The position numbers and the translations under genes are program-made. Below, in pieces: positions 50,367 to 59,979 of a DNA stretch of 64,000 nucleotides (position 1 is its first letter; each line of letters starts with the position of its first letter). The notes beneath the pieces are model-generated. The model worked only from the letters and a program-made list of their open reading frames with translations, ran no database searches and was not told the origin of the DNA. The stretch comes from Candidatus Hydrogenedentota bacterium (GTDB taxonomy: Bacteria > Hydrogenedentota > Hydrogenedentia > Hydrogenedentales > JAEUWI01): contig JAEUWI010000003.1 of the NCBI GenBank assembly GCA_016791475.1, forward strand, positions 154,997 through 218,996. The letters run 5' to 3'.

Positions 50367-50648
50367 TTGACCATCGGACTGCTGAATATTGATTTTCTCG
50401 TTCCCGAGGCCCGGTCGCTTAAGGATAAGCGCCGGGTCTTGCGGAGCGTGAAGGATCAGGTTCGCGCCCGTTTCAACTGCGCCATCGCGGAGACGGAGCA
50501 TCAGGATCTCTGGCAGCGGGGACGCCTGAGCGTCGTGGTCGTTTCGGGCGACTCGCACCACGCCAATTCACAACTGAATGAAATCTTACACTTTGTAGAG
50601 AGCCGGCTCGGCGCGAACATCGCCGATTGCCAGATTGAATTGCTATGA
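50367..50648 (+). CDS. DUF503 family protein (YlxP-like)
   Basis: A 93-residue protein of the DUF503/YlxP family, which frequently sits between infB and rbfA. It has the family's opening IGLLNIDFLVPEARSLKDKRRVL and central SVVVVSGDSHHANSQLNEIL, and a ferredoxin-like fold is expected. YlxP is thought to act with RbfA in ribosome assembly; evidence is limited. The start is a TTG at 50367, with AAGG about 7 bases upstream. The stop overlaps the next ATG by four bases (ATGA). Confidence 0.9.
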   Translation: MTIGLLNIDFLVPEARSLKDKRRVLRSVKDQVRARFNCAIAETEHQDLWQRGRLSVVVVSGDSHHANSQLNEILHFVESRLGANIADCQIELL

Positions 50649-51985
50649 GTACAAAAGGCCGCGGACAGCGGGTGGGCGAATTGATTCGCCATGAAATAGC
50701 CGGGCTCCTTACCCGGGGTCTGAAGGACCCGCGTATCGGGTTTGTGTCGGTCATGGACGTGGAGATGTCGAAGGACCTGCACTACGCCACGGTCAACGTG
50801 AGCCTCTACGGCGATGAGAAAGAGCGGAAAAGTTCCCTGATCGCCCTCCAGAACTCGGCGGGCTGGATCCGGCGCGAAGTGGGTAAACATGTGCGCCTGC
50901 GCTTCACGCCGGAAATCCGTTTTCGCGCCGATGAGACCCTCGATCAGGTCTACGCGCTGGAAAAAGTCTTTGAAGAGATTCACGAGGATCGGAAACAGCA
51001 ACCCATGATCCGTCTCGAACTTCCCGCGCTGCTTGAAGAGCTCAAGGCCGCCAATTCCTTCATGATCACGAGCCATGTGAGCCCCGACGGCGACGCCGTG
51101 GGCAGCGTCCTGGCCCTGAAGTTCCTGCTGGAGGCCCTCGGCAAGACGGAGGTCCACTGCGTTCTCGCCGACCCCGTTCCGGCCATCTACACCAACCTCC
51201 CCGGCGCTTCGAGCATCAAGAGCGCCGATGCGGATATCCCCGACTATGAGGTCGCCGTTATCGTCGACGTGGCGCGATTGAACCGCATCGGCGACGCGGC
51301 GGACCTGATCACCGAAGACGAGAAGGTTTTTGTGATCGATCACCACCTCGAAGAACACCCGGAGGGCAACTTCGGATTCGTCGACGCGACTTACGCCGCC
51401 ACGGGCGAGATCATGGTGGATCTGTTCACCACCGCGGGCATTCCCCTGACGCCGGAAGCCGCCCACTGCGCCTACGTCGCCCAGATCACGGATACGGGCG
51501 GCTACCGCTATTCAAACACGTCGGCCCGCTCCCACCGCATCGCCGCGCTGATCCACGAGGTCGCGATCGACCATGCGGACATTTGCAGCGATGTCTTCGA
51601 CATGTTCTCCCGCCCGAAGATCCTCTTGATGAAAACGGTGCTCGACCGGATGGAACTTTCCTGCGAGGGGCGCGTGGCCACATCCTACGTGACCCAGGAA
51701 GACATCGACGAAGTGGGCGGGAAGAAGGAAGACCTGAACGGCCTCGTCAACTACCTGCGCAATATCGACGGAGTCGTCGTCGGCATACTGTTCACCGGCG
51801 TCGATGCCCGGATCACGAAGGCCAGTGTCCGCTCATCCCATGCGTTCAACGCGGCCACCTTCCTGAAGGAATACGGTGGAGGTGGTCATGCCGCCGCCGC
51901 CGGCGTCACGATGGAAGTGCCCCTGGACGAGGCGCGCCAACAGATCCTGGATCGCCTCTGTACCCTCCTGGGGAGCTGCCCATGA
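50645..51985 (+). CDS. rbfA-nrnA: RbfA ribosome-binding factor fused to NrnA-type DHH phosphoesterase
   Basis: A 446-residue protein in one uninterrupted frame. Residues 1-119 are RbfA (RVGELIRHEIAGLLTRGLKDPRI, then SVMDVEMSKDLHYATVNVS), which binds the 30S platform during cold-sensitive maturation. Residues about 121-446 are a bifunctional oligoribonuclease/PAP-phosphatase NrnA: HVSPDGDAVGS (147-157), the DHH motif VIDHHLEEH near 230-238, and the DHHA1 box GGGGHAAAAG near 409-418. All expected metal ligands are present. In many genomes rbfA and nrnA are adjacent separate genes; here the stop between them is gone, and the NrnA start codon (ATG near 51005) lies in frame, so internal initiation could also make free NrnA. 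The TruB gene follows with an ATGA overlap. Confidence 0.9.
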   Translation: MSTKGRGQRVGELIRHEIAGLLTRGLKDPRIGFVSVMDVEMSKDLHYATVNVSLYGDEKERKSSLIALQNSAGWIRREVGKHVRLRFTPEIRFRADETLDQVYALEKVFEEIHEDRKQQPMIRLELPALLEELKAANSFMITSHVSPDGDAVGSVLALKFLLEALGKTEVHCVLADPVPAIYTNLPGASSIKSADADIPDYEVAVIVDVARLNRIGDAADLITEDEKVFVIDHHLEEHPEGNFGFVDATYAATGEIMVDLFTTAGIPLTPEAAHCAYVAQITDTGGYRYSNTSARSHRIAALIHEVAIDHADICSDVFDMFSRPKILLMKTVLDRMELSCEGRVATSYVTQEDIDEVGGKKEDLNGLVNYLRNIDGVVVGILFTGVDARITKASVRSSHAFNAATFLKEYGGGGHAAAAGVTMEVPLDEARQQILDRLCTLLGSCP

Positions 51986-52881
51986 AAGGCATACTGTTGG
52001 TAGACAAGCCAGCGGGTATGACTTCTCATGACGTGGTGGACCGGATCCGTCGCGCGGCCCGCATGAAGCGTGTGGGCCATACCGGCACCCTCGATCCCGC
52101 CGCTACGGGACTGCTGATTCTCTGCCTTGGTCCCGCGACGCGGCTCTCGGAACACTTTACCGGACTGGAAAAAACTTACGAAGGCACCATGCGCCTCGGT
52201 ATCGAGACGGCCTCCTACGATCTGGATGGCGAGATCGTGGCCGAGAAACCCGTGCCCGACCTTGATGTGGCGGCGATCCAGCGCCAGTGCGCCCCATTTA
52301 CGGGCCAGATTCAGCAGGTTCCACCGATGGTGAGCGCGGTGAAAGTGGACGGCGAGCGGCTCTACAAGCTCGCCCGCAAAGGCGAGATCGTGGAACGCCC
52401 CGCGCGCTCCGTGCTGGTGCGGGCTTTTGACGTGCTGTCCTATGACGCGCCCGATGCGCGCGTTCGAGTGACCTGTTCAAGCGGTACTTACGTGCGCAGC
52501 CTCTGCCACGATGTGGGCCAGGCCATCGGGTGCGGTGCCGCACTGGCCTCCCTCCGCCGTCTCGCCGTGGGACGTCACCGGATTGAAGACGCCCTGCCGC
52601 TCGAAGCGCTTACCTCACCCGATTCGGTGGCGGCGCACCTCCTGCCCATGGGCAATGCCCTGGACCTCCCGGCGGGGGTCCTGGAAGACGACGCCCTGCC
52701 GGCCCTGGCCAACGGCAACCCCATCAGCAGCCGCAACCTGGTGGGGGGGTGCCCCGTCTCCCATGGATGGCTTCAGTTGAAAAACCGGGCGGGAGATTTG
52801 CTCGCCCTCTGTATGGTGGAACCCGCCGGACTCGAATCACTGGTGCATCCGAAACGAGTCTTCTTCAACGATCGCTCCTGA
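51982..52881 (+). CDS. truB: tRNA pseudouridine(55) synthase
   Basis: A 299-residue TruB that converts U55 of the T-loop to pseudouridine. It has GILLVDKPAGMTSHDVV, the catalytic GHTGTLDP with Asp38, KTYEGTMRLGIET, QVPPMVSAVKVDGERLYKLARKG and CSSGTYVRSLCHD. A C-terminal PUA-like extension (about 215-299) is present. It starts inside the end of the rbfA-nrnA gene (ATGA overlap), which indicates coupled translation. A longer in-frame extension upstream is other-frame rbfA-nrnA sequence and is excluded. Confidence 0.95.
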   Translation: MKGILLVDKPAGMTSHDVVDRIRRAARMKRVGHTGTLDPAATGLLILCLGPATRLSEHFTGLEKTYEGTMRLGIETASYDLDGEIVAEKPVPDLDVAAIQRQCAPFTGQIQQVPPMVSAVKVDGERLYKLARKGEIVERPARSVLVRAFDVLSYDAPDARVRVTCSSGTYVRSLCHDVGQAIGCGAALASLRRLAVGRHRIEDALPLEALTSPDSVAAHLLPMGNALDLPAGVLEDDALPALANGNPISSRNLVGGCPVSHGWLQLKNRAGDLLALCMVEPAGLESLVHPKRVFFNDRS

Positions 52882-52917
52882 GGGCCTTCACGTACTTGAA
52901 CCGGACTTCGCTGTGAC

Positions 52918-53847
52918 ATGGACGTAATCCAAGACGCGACCAGGTGCGATTGCCGCTACCCCAATCTCGTGCTTACGGTGGGTAGCTTCGACGGCGTCCA
53001 CCTGGGCCACCAGACCATCCTGAAGGCCGTGATCGAGCGAGCCCGTCAGCAAAACGGTACGGCGGCGCTCATGAGCCTCCAACCCCACCCCAGAGCATTT
53101 TTTCAAGGGACCGACGACTTCGCCCTGCTTTCCGACGCATGCCAGAAGGAGAATCTCCTCCGCGCGGCGGGCCTCGACGTTTACTTCATCCTGCCCTTCA
53201 ATGATTCGGTCGCGCGAATGGAGCCGGGCGACTTTCTCGCTCGCATCCTGATCGGGCAGTGCAAAGCCCGGCACATGGTCGTGGGGGATGACTTCTTTTT
53301 CGGCGCGGGCGCGCGGGGCAATGTGGCCTTTCTGAACCGGGAAGGCGGGCGCCATGGCCTGACGGCGGAAGTGGTCCCGCCGGTTATCGTTGACGGGGAG
53401 CGCGTCAGCAGCACGCGAATACGCGCCCTGGTGGCCGGAGGCCGGCTGGAGGAAGCCGGGGCACTGCTCGGTCGGCCCTATGCCATCGCCGGCACCGTCG
53501 CGCGGGGTCGCGGGATGGGCAGGCAACTCGGGTACCCCACCGCCAACCTGCAATCCGACAGGGCCCTTCTTCCCGCCCACGGAATTTACGCGGCCCGGGT
53601 AACCATCGACGGTGCGGATCTCCTGGCGGCGGTGAATATCGGCTTCGCACCGACCCTGCCTCACGAGCGACCGGTGGTGGAGGCCCACATCCTCGACTAC
53701 GCGGGCGAACTGGCGGGGCGGCTCATCGAAATTCGCCTTTATCGACGCCTGCGCGGGGAAACAAAGTTCGACGGGATCCCCGAATTGAAAGCCGCCATCG
53801 AAAGAGATATAGTTGCAATACGGCAGTATTTCGCCGAGGGGGCTTGA
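52918..53847 (+). CDS. ribF: bifunctional riboflavin kinase/FAD synthetase
   Basis: A 309-residue RibF. The N-terminal FAD synthetase nucleotidyltransferase has GSFDGVHLGHQ (22-32) and later VVGDDFFFGAGARGN, and the RVSSTRIRALVAGG box ends this domain. The C-terminal riboflavin kinase (about 185-305) shows GRGMGRQLGYPTANL and a metal-binding N-x-G-x-x-P-T near VNIGFAPTLP. It makes FMN and FAD. ribF commonly follows truB in this operon, here 36 bases downstream. The ribosome-binding site is weak. Confidence 0.95.
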   Translation: MDVIQDATRCDCRYPNLVLTVGSFDGVHLGHQTILKAVIERARQQNGTAALMSLQPHPRAFFQGTDDFALLSDACQKENLLRAAGLDVYFILPFNDSVARMEPGDFLARILIGQCKARHMVVGDDFFFGAGARGNVAFLNREGGRHGLTAEVVPPVIVDGERVSSTRIRALVAGGRLEEAGALLGRPYAIAGTVARGRGMGRQLGYPTANLQSDRALLPAHGIYAARVTIDGADLLAAVNIGFAPTLPHERPVVEAHILDYAGELAGRLIEIRLYRRLRGETKFDGIPELKAAIERDIVAIRQYFAEGA

Positions 53848-54262
53848 CCGTGCTCGGGATTCTCTCCGCGAATGCACAATGGATGTGAAGAAATTCGCGG
53901 CCCTTTTTGAATAGAAGCTCGATTTAATCGTCTGTTTGGTGGACTGGTCGTCGCCCGTCGAAAACTCACGTGGTCGATGGCTTGCCGGAGTGTCTTCCAA
54001 CGCCGTTTTCAGCACCCTCAGCGGCGAAAGATCTTTGCGGAAGTACGTGCAGACCGACGACAACGATCATCGGCGCGATACCGAGGCCCGTGCCACCGCG
54101 ATTCGGCGCGAAGCGCCCGGCTTCCGATCAGACACACGGCGCGGCCCGGCAGGCTCGAAAACACACAGGTGACCACTGATTTACTGAAACCTATTTCCAC
54201 GTGCGCAGGTCCCTAAATCGGGGCGCGGCAACAGCGATTCACTCACCATGAAGTAGACCGAA
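53848..54262. other. 415-base gap between ribF and the export operon
   Basis: I see no gene, RNA or clear terminator here. Several short open frames between 53936 and 54216 share no conserved features and overlap one another. The TolC-operon promoter must lie in this region, but no convincing -35/-10 pair stands out. Confidence 0.5.
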
Positions 54263-56128
54263 ATGCGCAGTATTCTCTTAAGATTATCCACGAGTACCTC
54301 GGGTGGGCGACGCGTGTGCGCGCTCCTCTCCGCAGTGGTGGCGGCGGCCCTGCTGGCCTCGTGCTCGACGACTCGCTTTAAGGAAAGTGCGGACCGAGAA
54401 GTCTACGAAATCATCGAGACCAAATCGACCGAGGTGCCGGGGATGCTCGAGGACTTCTCCATCGAGCCCACGACGGGCGCGGATGCGCTCGACGATCTGC
54501 CGGTCAACGATGTGATCGATCCCGCCCTGGGCGAAACCGGCGCGGACGAAAGCGGCGCAACGGTCCTCTCGCTGGAGCAGGCCCTCGCCCTGGCCGTCAC
54601 CAACAGCCGCGCTTATCAGAATCGCAAAGAGGCCCTCTACCTGGAGGCCCTGTCGCTGAGCCTGGACCGGCATCGCTATGCGCCCATCTTTTCGGGTGGA
54701 GCCGGGGCCGAGTATGCCCGCACCACCACAACGACCAACGAGGCGACGGAACTCAGCCAGGCCCTGGGCGTAACGAACGCCTTTATCGATGAACTTGAGG
54801 CTGTCACCGGCACACCCGCCGACCTGCTGAACGCCTATGCCGCCGTGGTGGAACAAGCCGGAGACGTGGCCGGACTCACCGGAACCGAAGCGGGCTACGC
54901 GAGCGAGCGCACGGCGTCGGCGGGCACAAGCGCGGGCGTGGACTGGCTCCTCAAAGGGGGCGGGCGCATTGCGGTGGACCTTACCTCAAATTTTCTCCGC
55001 TTTCTTACCGGGGACACGGAATCCATCACTTCGTCGGTGCTCTCCGCCACGGTGACCCAGCCCCTCCTTCGCGGGGCGGGCGCAAAAGTTTCCGCCGAGC
55101 GCCTGACCCAGGCCGAGCGCGATGTACTCTATGCCCTCCGTGATTTCAGCCGATTTCGCCAGCAGTTCACCGTCCAGGTGGCTGCGGCGTATTACCAGGT
55201 ACTCCAGAATCTCGATGCGGTTCACAATAACTGGAACAGCCTGGAGAATTTCCGCCGCAACGCGGAGCGCGAGCGCGATTTTGCCACCGAAGGCCGGAGC
55301 ACCCTGGCAAGCGTGGGCCGTCAGGAAGCCGCCGAACTGGGGGCGGAGAACAGTTGGATCAATGCGGTGCGCAACTATCGCGAGAATCTAGACGAGTTCA
55401 AGATTCTACTTGGGCTGTCCACCCATACGGCCATTGTGCTTGACCCCGCGGAACTCGACGAGTTGCGACGTACGGGCCTGCGCCACCCCAACATCGTCAT
55501 GGACGACGCGGTGAAGGTGGCCTTCAGTGCCCGTCTGGATCTGTACACGGAGCGCGACCGGGTCGAAGACGCGGAACGAGCGCTGGTCGTGGCCCGGAAC
55601 GCCCTGCTGCCCGATGTCACCCTTGCCGCCGATGCCTCGGTGCGCAGCCAGGGCGACGACAATTTTCAGCGGCTCGATTTCCGCCGCACCGACTGGAACG
55701 CGGGCCTCGATGTGGACCTGCCCCTTGATCGAAAAGCCGAAAGAAACGCATATCGTAGTACGCTGATCCAGTACGAGCGCATCAAGCGCGACCTGACCCT
55801 TGCGGAAGACACCATTTCGCTGGACGTGCGCAGCGCCTGGCGAAACCTCGAATCCGCCCGCCGAAACTTTCTGGTGGCGCAGAAGAGCGTGGATTTGAAC
55901 ATGCGCCGCGTGGAAGAACAGGAACTCCTCGCGGAACTCGGGCGGGGCTCCGCGCTGGATCAGGTGGACGCCCAGAATGAACTCACGCAGTCCCAGAACG
56001 GACTGACCGCTTCGCTCATCAGCCACACGCTTGCCCGCTTGCAGTTCTGGCTCGATATGGGCATTCTGTATATCAAAGAAGATGGACAATGGGAGGAAGT
56101 CTCCGATGACTACCAGCAGCAACTCTAG
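54263..56128 (+). CDS. TolC-family outer-membrane efflux lipoprotein
   Basis: A 621-residue outer-membrane factor. The signal sequence ends in a lipobox LLASC (Cys34), so the protein is probably lipid-anchored. The body shows the TolC duplication: helical hairpin segments (LSLEQALALAVTNSRAYQNRKEAL; LTQAERDVLYALRDFSRFRQQF) and porin strands around VTQPLLRGAG and WNAGLDVDLPLDRKAER. The region between 55 and 230 is longer than usual. It would form the outer-membrane channel for the MacA/MacB-type pump encoded directly downstream, with whose gene it overlaps by 23 bases. Confidence 0.88.
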   Translation: MRSILLRLSTSTSGGRRVCALLSAVVAAALLASCSTTRFKESADREVYEIIETKSTEVPGMLEDFSIEPTTGADALDDLPVNDVIDPALGETGADESGATVLSLEQALALAVTNSRAYQNRKEALYLEALSLSLDRHRYAPIFSGGAGAEYARTTTTTNEATELSQALGVTNAFIDELEAVTGTPADLLNAYAAVVEQAGDVAGLTGTEAGYASERTASAGTSAGVDWLLKGGGRIAVDLTSNFLRFLTGDTESITSSVLSATVTQPLLRGAGAKVSAERLTQAERDVLYALRDFSRFRQQFTVQVAAAYYQVLQNLDAVHNNWNSLENFRRNAERERDFATEGRSTLASVGRQEAAELGAENSWINAVRNYRENLDEFKILLGLSTHTAIVLDPAELDELRRTGLRHPNIVMDDAVKVAFSARLDLYTERDRVEDAERALVVARNALLPDVTLAADASVRSQGDDNFQRLDFRRTDWNAGLDVDLPLDRKAERNAYRSTLIQYERIKRDLTLAEDTISLDVRSAWRNLESARRNFLVAQKSVDLNMRRVEEQELLAELGRGSALDQVDAQNELTQSQNGLTASLISHTLARLQFWLDMGILYIKEDGQWEEVSDDYQQQL

Positions 56129-57959
56129 CTTCGCACCGGCATCCCTCCGCCGCAGAAAGTGGCCCCTGCGCCTTATCCTGGGCGCACTGGCGCTCGCCCT
56201 GATCTACGGACTCTACGGATTCCTGGGAAAGGGCGAGGGCGCCATCAGCTTTGGCACCACCTTTACAGCGGTCCGGGGCCCGCTTGAAGTATCCGTGGTG
56301 GAAGGCGGAAGCATCGAAGCCAAGGAATCTCAGGAACTCAAGTCCGAGGTTCAGGGTACGACCAAGATTCTCACCATCGTGGAGGAGGGCTACCTCGTCA
56401 CGCCGCAGGACGTGGCCGAAGGCAAACTTCTCGTAGAATTGGACTCGAAAGAACTCCTGGACCGACTCACGGAACAGGAACTCCAGTACCAGAATGCGCT
56501 GGCGCGCTTCACGGAAGCCCGGGAAGAGCACGGAATCCAGATCAACCAGAATCAGAGCGATGTGAAAGCGGCCGAACTGGCGAGCAAATTCGCCTTGATG
56601 GATATGAAGAAGTTTCTGGGCGAGAAAGCCGCTTCGGAGATCGCCGAAAAAGTGGAGGAGAACGCCCTGGCCTCGGAGCTCGCCCAGGCGGCGGGAAGTG
56701 AGAAGGAAGTCGCGCCCGTTTCTCCCGATGCGCCCGCGTCCGCCGGTTCTCCCGCGCCGCCCGAGGCGCTGGCGCGCGATCCCGAATCCGGTCGAATCGC
56801 CATGGAGAGCGAAACCGGCCCGGCCCTGGAAATTGATTTCACGAAATATGCCCGCCTGGAGACATTGGGGGATGGCCAGGCCCGCCAATCCATCCGCAAG
56901 TATGAAGACGACGTGGTGCTGGCGGCGGAGGAAGTGGGCGTGGCCGAGTCGCGCCTGGCGGGGACGAAGCGCCTTTTCGAGAAGGATTTCGTCACGAAAA
57001 TAGAGATGGAGAACGACGAGCTCGCCCTTAAGCGCAAAGCTATCAGCAAGGACTCCGCTCAGACGGATATGGACCTCTACGTGAAGTACGAGTTCCCCAA
57101 ACAGGCCGAGAAACTCGTATCGGACTATGAGGAATCACTGCGCAAACTCCAGCGCGCGCGAAAACTGGCCGTGTCCAAACTGGCCCAGGCCGAGGCCAAC
57201 CTCAACTCCGCCCAGGCCAGCTTCGAGCTCCAGAGCCGCAAGCGGGACGAGTTGAAGGAACAGATCGAGAAGTGTGTGATCCGCGCCACGAAACCTGGCC
57301 TGGTGGTCTATGGCGAAGGCAATCGGAGCTACTATCGCGACAACGACCGCATCGAAGAAGGCGCCACGGTGCGCGAGCGCCAGGTGATCATCACCATTCC
57401 CGATACAACCCAGATGACGGTCGAGGTGAAAGTACACGAGTCCTATGTGAAGAAAGTGGTGAAAGGCCAGAAGGCCCGGATCACGGTGGACGCTTTCCCG
57501 GATTCTCCGCTCACGGGCGAAGTTTTCCGAATTGCCGTGCTCCCCGATTCCCAGAACCGCTGGATGAACCCCGACCTCAAGGTGTACGCCACCACGATCA
57601 CCATCGACGGCCAGCATGACTGGCTCAAGCCCGGCATGAGCGCCGAAGGCGAAATCATCATCGAAGTCCTCCAGGACGTTGTCAAAGTCCCCCTTCAGGC
57701 CGTGTCCCAGGAAGGAACAGAAACCGTCGTGTACGTCGCCAGCAACGGCATGGAACGGCGCAAGGTGGTCACCGGCTCCTTCGACACCTCCTTCATCGAA
57801 ATCAAAGAGGGACTCGAGGCCGGCGAGGTGGTGGCGCTCCGCTCGCCGTCAAGCGGTGACTCCGACGAGAAAGAGGACGAATCCGGCGAGGACAAGGAAG
57901 AAAAGAAAGAGGACGAGGCACCGGCCGTGGAAGCCCCCAAGACGCCCGAGGCCGCGTAA
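56106..57959 (+). CDS. MacA/HlyD-type periplasmic adaptor protein
   Basis: A 617-residue membrane-fusion protein. One N-terminal membrane anchor (about 20-42) is followed by a biotinyl-lipoyl-like part (VEGGSIEAKESQELKSEVQG), a very long coiled-coil hairpin (about 120-390) including an Ala/Pro/Ser-rich insertion near 200-230, then beta-barrel domains with DTTQMTVEVKVHESYVKKV, and an acidic Glu/Lys/Asp-rich tail (about 580-617). It links the inner-membrane ABC transporter to the TolC-like channel. GGAGG precedes the ATG, which lies within the TolC-family gene. Its stop and the next ATG share one base. Confidence 0.87.
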   Translation: MTTSSNSSFAPASLRRRKWPLRLILGALALALIYGLYGFLGKGEGAISFGTTFTAVRGPLEVSVVEGGSIEAKESQELKSEVQGTTKILTIVEEGYLVTPQDVAEGKLLVELDSKELLDRLTEQELQYQNALARFTEAREEHGIQINQNQSDVKAAELASKFALMDMKKFLGEKAASEIAEKVEENALASELAQAAGSEKEVAPVSPDAPASAGSPAPPEALARDPESGRIAMESETGPALEIDFTKYARLETLGDGQARQSIRKYEDDVVLAAEEVGVAESRLAGTKRLFEKDFVTKIEMENDELALKRKAISKDSAQTDMDLYVKYEFPKQAEKLVSDYEESLRKLQRARKLAVSKLAQAEANLNSAQASFELQSRKRDELKEQIEKCVIRATKPGLVVYGEGNRSYYRDNDRIEEGATVRERQVIITIPDTTQMTVEVKVHESYVKKVVKGQKARITVDAFPDSPLTGEVFRIAVLPDSQNRWMNPDLKVYATTITIDGQHDWLKPGMSAEGEIIIEVLQDVVKVPLQAVSQEGTETVVYVASNGMERRKVVTGSFDTSFIEIKEGLEAGEVVALRSPSSGDSDEKEDESGEDKEEKKEDEAPAVEAPKTPEAA

Positions 57960-58657
57960 TGACGGTGGCCGTCTCCAGCATCGTCCGCCTCGAGAACGTC
58001 CGGAAGACCTATCAGATGGGCTCGGAAAGCCTTGACGCCCTGGGCGGGATCAACCTCGATATCCTCGAGGGGGACTACTGCGCGATCATGGGCCCTTCCG
58101 GTTGCGGGAAATCCACCATGCTCAACATTCTGGGCTGTCTGGATCGTCCCACTTCGGGGCATTACATACTGGGCGATACGGATGTCTCTCAGATGCCGGA
58201 CGACGACCTGTCCGAGATTCGCGGCGCGCGCCTGGGCTTCATCTTCCAGTCCTACAACCTGATCCAGCAACTTACCGTGCTGGAGAATATTGAAGTACCC
58301 CTGTACTATCAGGGAATCCCTCAGGAAGTCTGCCGCGAAATAGCCGAGGAGATGGCGGAGAAAGTGGGGCTGGGGCACCGCCTCAACCATAAGCCCTTTG
58401 AGCTTTCCGGCGGCCAGCAGCAGCGCGTGGGCATCGCCCGCGCCCTGGTCAACGACCCCATCGTCCTGCTGGCGGACGAGCCCACGGGCAATCTGGACTC
58501 GCGATCGGGCGCCGAAATTCTGGGGCTCTTCGACGAGCTCCATCAGCAGGGAAAGACCATCATCATGGTGACCCACGACGACGAGATCGGCCGGCGTTCC
58601 CAGCGGGTGATCCGCCTCCGCGACGGCCTGGTCGAGCGGGATATCCGCAATGGATAG
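57959..58657 (+). CDS. ABC transporter ATP-binding protein (MacB/LolD type)
   Basis: A 232-residue ABC ATPase. Walker A is GPSGCGKST (45-53), the Q-loop lies in FIFQSYNLI, the signature [15 protein letters not shown], Walker [13 protein letters not shown] and the H-loop MVTHDDE. The pattern matches the LolD/MacB/FtsE branch, whose partners are FtsX-type permeases rather than classic importers. It overlaps the adaptor gene (TAATG) and the permease gene (8 bases), so adaptor, ATPase and permease are synthesised together. Together with TolC it can drive export of a peptide, lipid or macrolide-like substrate; the substrate is unknown. Confidence 0.92.
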   Translation: MTVAVSSIVRLENVRKTYQMGSESLDALGGINLDILEGDYCAIMGPSGCGKSTMLNILGCLDRPTSGHYILGDTDVSQMPDDDLSEIRGARLGFIFQSYNLIQQLTVLENIEVPLYYQGIPQEVCREIAEEMAEKVGLGHRLNHKPFELSGGQQQRVGIARALVNDPIVLLADEPTGNLDSRSGAEILGLFDELHQQGKTIIMVTHDDEIGRRSQRVIRLRDGLVERDIRNG

Positions 58658-59978
58658 GCGGCTCGCCGGAAGGCACAGCACCAGCCCTTTTGCACCCGTG
58701 CGCCTTAAGCGCACGATAATCCTGGGCTTCAAGAGTCTCTGGCTGCACCGCCTCCGTTCCCTGCTGACCGTGCTCGGCATCGTATTCGGCGTCTGCTCCG
58801 TGATCGCCATGCTGGCCGTGGGGGAGGGGGCCAGCTTCGAGGCACAGGAACAAATTCGCCGCCTGGGCAGCAACAACATCATTCTGAAGAGCGTCAAGCC
58901 ACCGGACACCGGAAGCAACAGCGCCCAGCAGAGCTACGTCATTGAGTACGGCCTTACGTATGACGACATTGAACGCGTCCGCGAGTCCATCCCCGGTGTC
59001 AGCGTGATCGTGCCCAATCGCATCATGCGCAAACGGGTCTGGAATGCCACGGCCCGAGCGGACGCGGATCTGGTCGGCACCGTTCCCTGGTTCCCCGAAA
59101 TGCGCAAACTCGGCCTCCGCCAGGGTCGTTTCTTCTCTGATATCGAGATGGAAGAGAAGAAAAACGTGTGCGTCCTGAGCGAAGCGGTCGTGCCCTCGCT
59201 TTTTCCATTCGAAAGTCCGCTGGGCCGTAAGATCCGAGTGGACGGGGACTACTATCAGGTCATCGGCATCATCGACCGCGAGGCGGCACCCGCCGGGTTG
59301 GGAAAGCAGGACGGCGGCAGCGGCTCTGATTCAAGCAGCATGGACCGCATCTACATACCCCTGTCCACGGCCCGTGACCGTTTCGGCGAAATCCTGCGCA
59401 AGCAGAGCAGCGGTAGCTTTGAAAATGAGAAAGTACAACTCCACGAAGCCACGATCCAGGTAAAGGATCAGGCGGAAGTGGAAGAGACCGCCCTCATCAT
59501 AGGCGAGATACTTGCGCGGCACCACAAGCAGAAGGACTTCGAGATCGAAGTCCCCCTGGAGTTGCTTCGCTCAGCCGAGGAAACGGCCCGCACCTTCAAT
59601 ATCCTGCTGGGTTCCATCGCCGCGATTTCCCTGCTTGTGGGCGGCATCGGCATTATGAACATAATGCTTGCCAGCGTTACCGAGCGCACCAGGGAGATCG
59701 GCATCCGCCGCGCTCTGGGGGCCAAGCACCGCGACATCATCATCCAGTTCCTGATCGAGACCGTCCTGCTCTCCGCCACGGGCGGCGCCCTGGGGGTCGT
59801 CTTTGGCGTCATGATCCCCATCGCTATCGGAGCCTTCACCGAAATGCGTACCATCATCACGCCGGACGGACCCATCCTTGCTTTCAGTATTTCCGCTATT
59901 GTCGGTATTATCTTCGGGATCTACCCCGCCATTCGCGCGGCGAGCATGGATCCCGTTGAAGCGTTGCGACACGAGTAG
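58650..59978 (+). CDS. MacB-like ABC transporter permease
   Basis: A 442-residue FtsX-family permease. A membrane helix after the short basic N-terminus (about 25-50, SLLTVLGIVFGVCSVIAMLAVG) is followed by a large periplasmic MacB domain (about 55-315), then three helices at 320-345, 370-395 and 400-425 with the family GGIGIMNIMLASVTERTREIGIRRALGA box. It is the membrane part of a tripartite efflux system with the preceding three genes. A repeat array begins immediately after the stop, so this is the end of the operon. Confidence 0.92.
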   Translation: MDRRLAGRHSTSPFAPVRLKRTIILGFKSLWLHRLRSLLTVLGIVFGVCSVIAMLAVGEGASFEAQEQIRRLGSNNIILKSVKPPDTGSNSAQQSYVIEYGLTYDDIERVRESIPGVSVIVPNRIMRKRVWNATARADADLVGTVPWFPEMRKLGLRQGRFFSDIEMEEKKNVCVLSEAVVPSLFPFESPLGRKIRVDGDYYQVIGIIDREAAPAGLGKQDGGSGSDSSSMDRIYIPLSTARDRFGEILRKQSSGSFENEKVQLHEATIQVKDQAEVEETALIIGEILARHHKQKDFEIEVPLELLRSAEETARTFNILLGSIAAISLLVGGIGIMNIMLASVTERTREIGIRRALGAKHRDIIIQFLIETVLLSATGGALGVVFGVMIPIAIGAFTEMRTIITPDGPILAFSISAIVGIIFGIYPAIRAASMDPVEALRHE

Positions 59979-59979
59979 G

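Noticed and set aside
47313..50561. Very long open frame (about 1080 codons) on the minus strand opposite infB
   Set aside because: Exact antisense of a complete, well-conserved infB; no family features; caused by strong GC-rich codon bias.
53936..54216. Several short overlapping open frames between ribF and the export operon
   Set aside because: No ribosome-binding sites, no conserved features, mutually overlapping in different frames.
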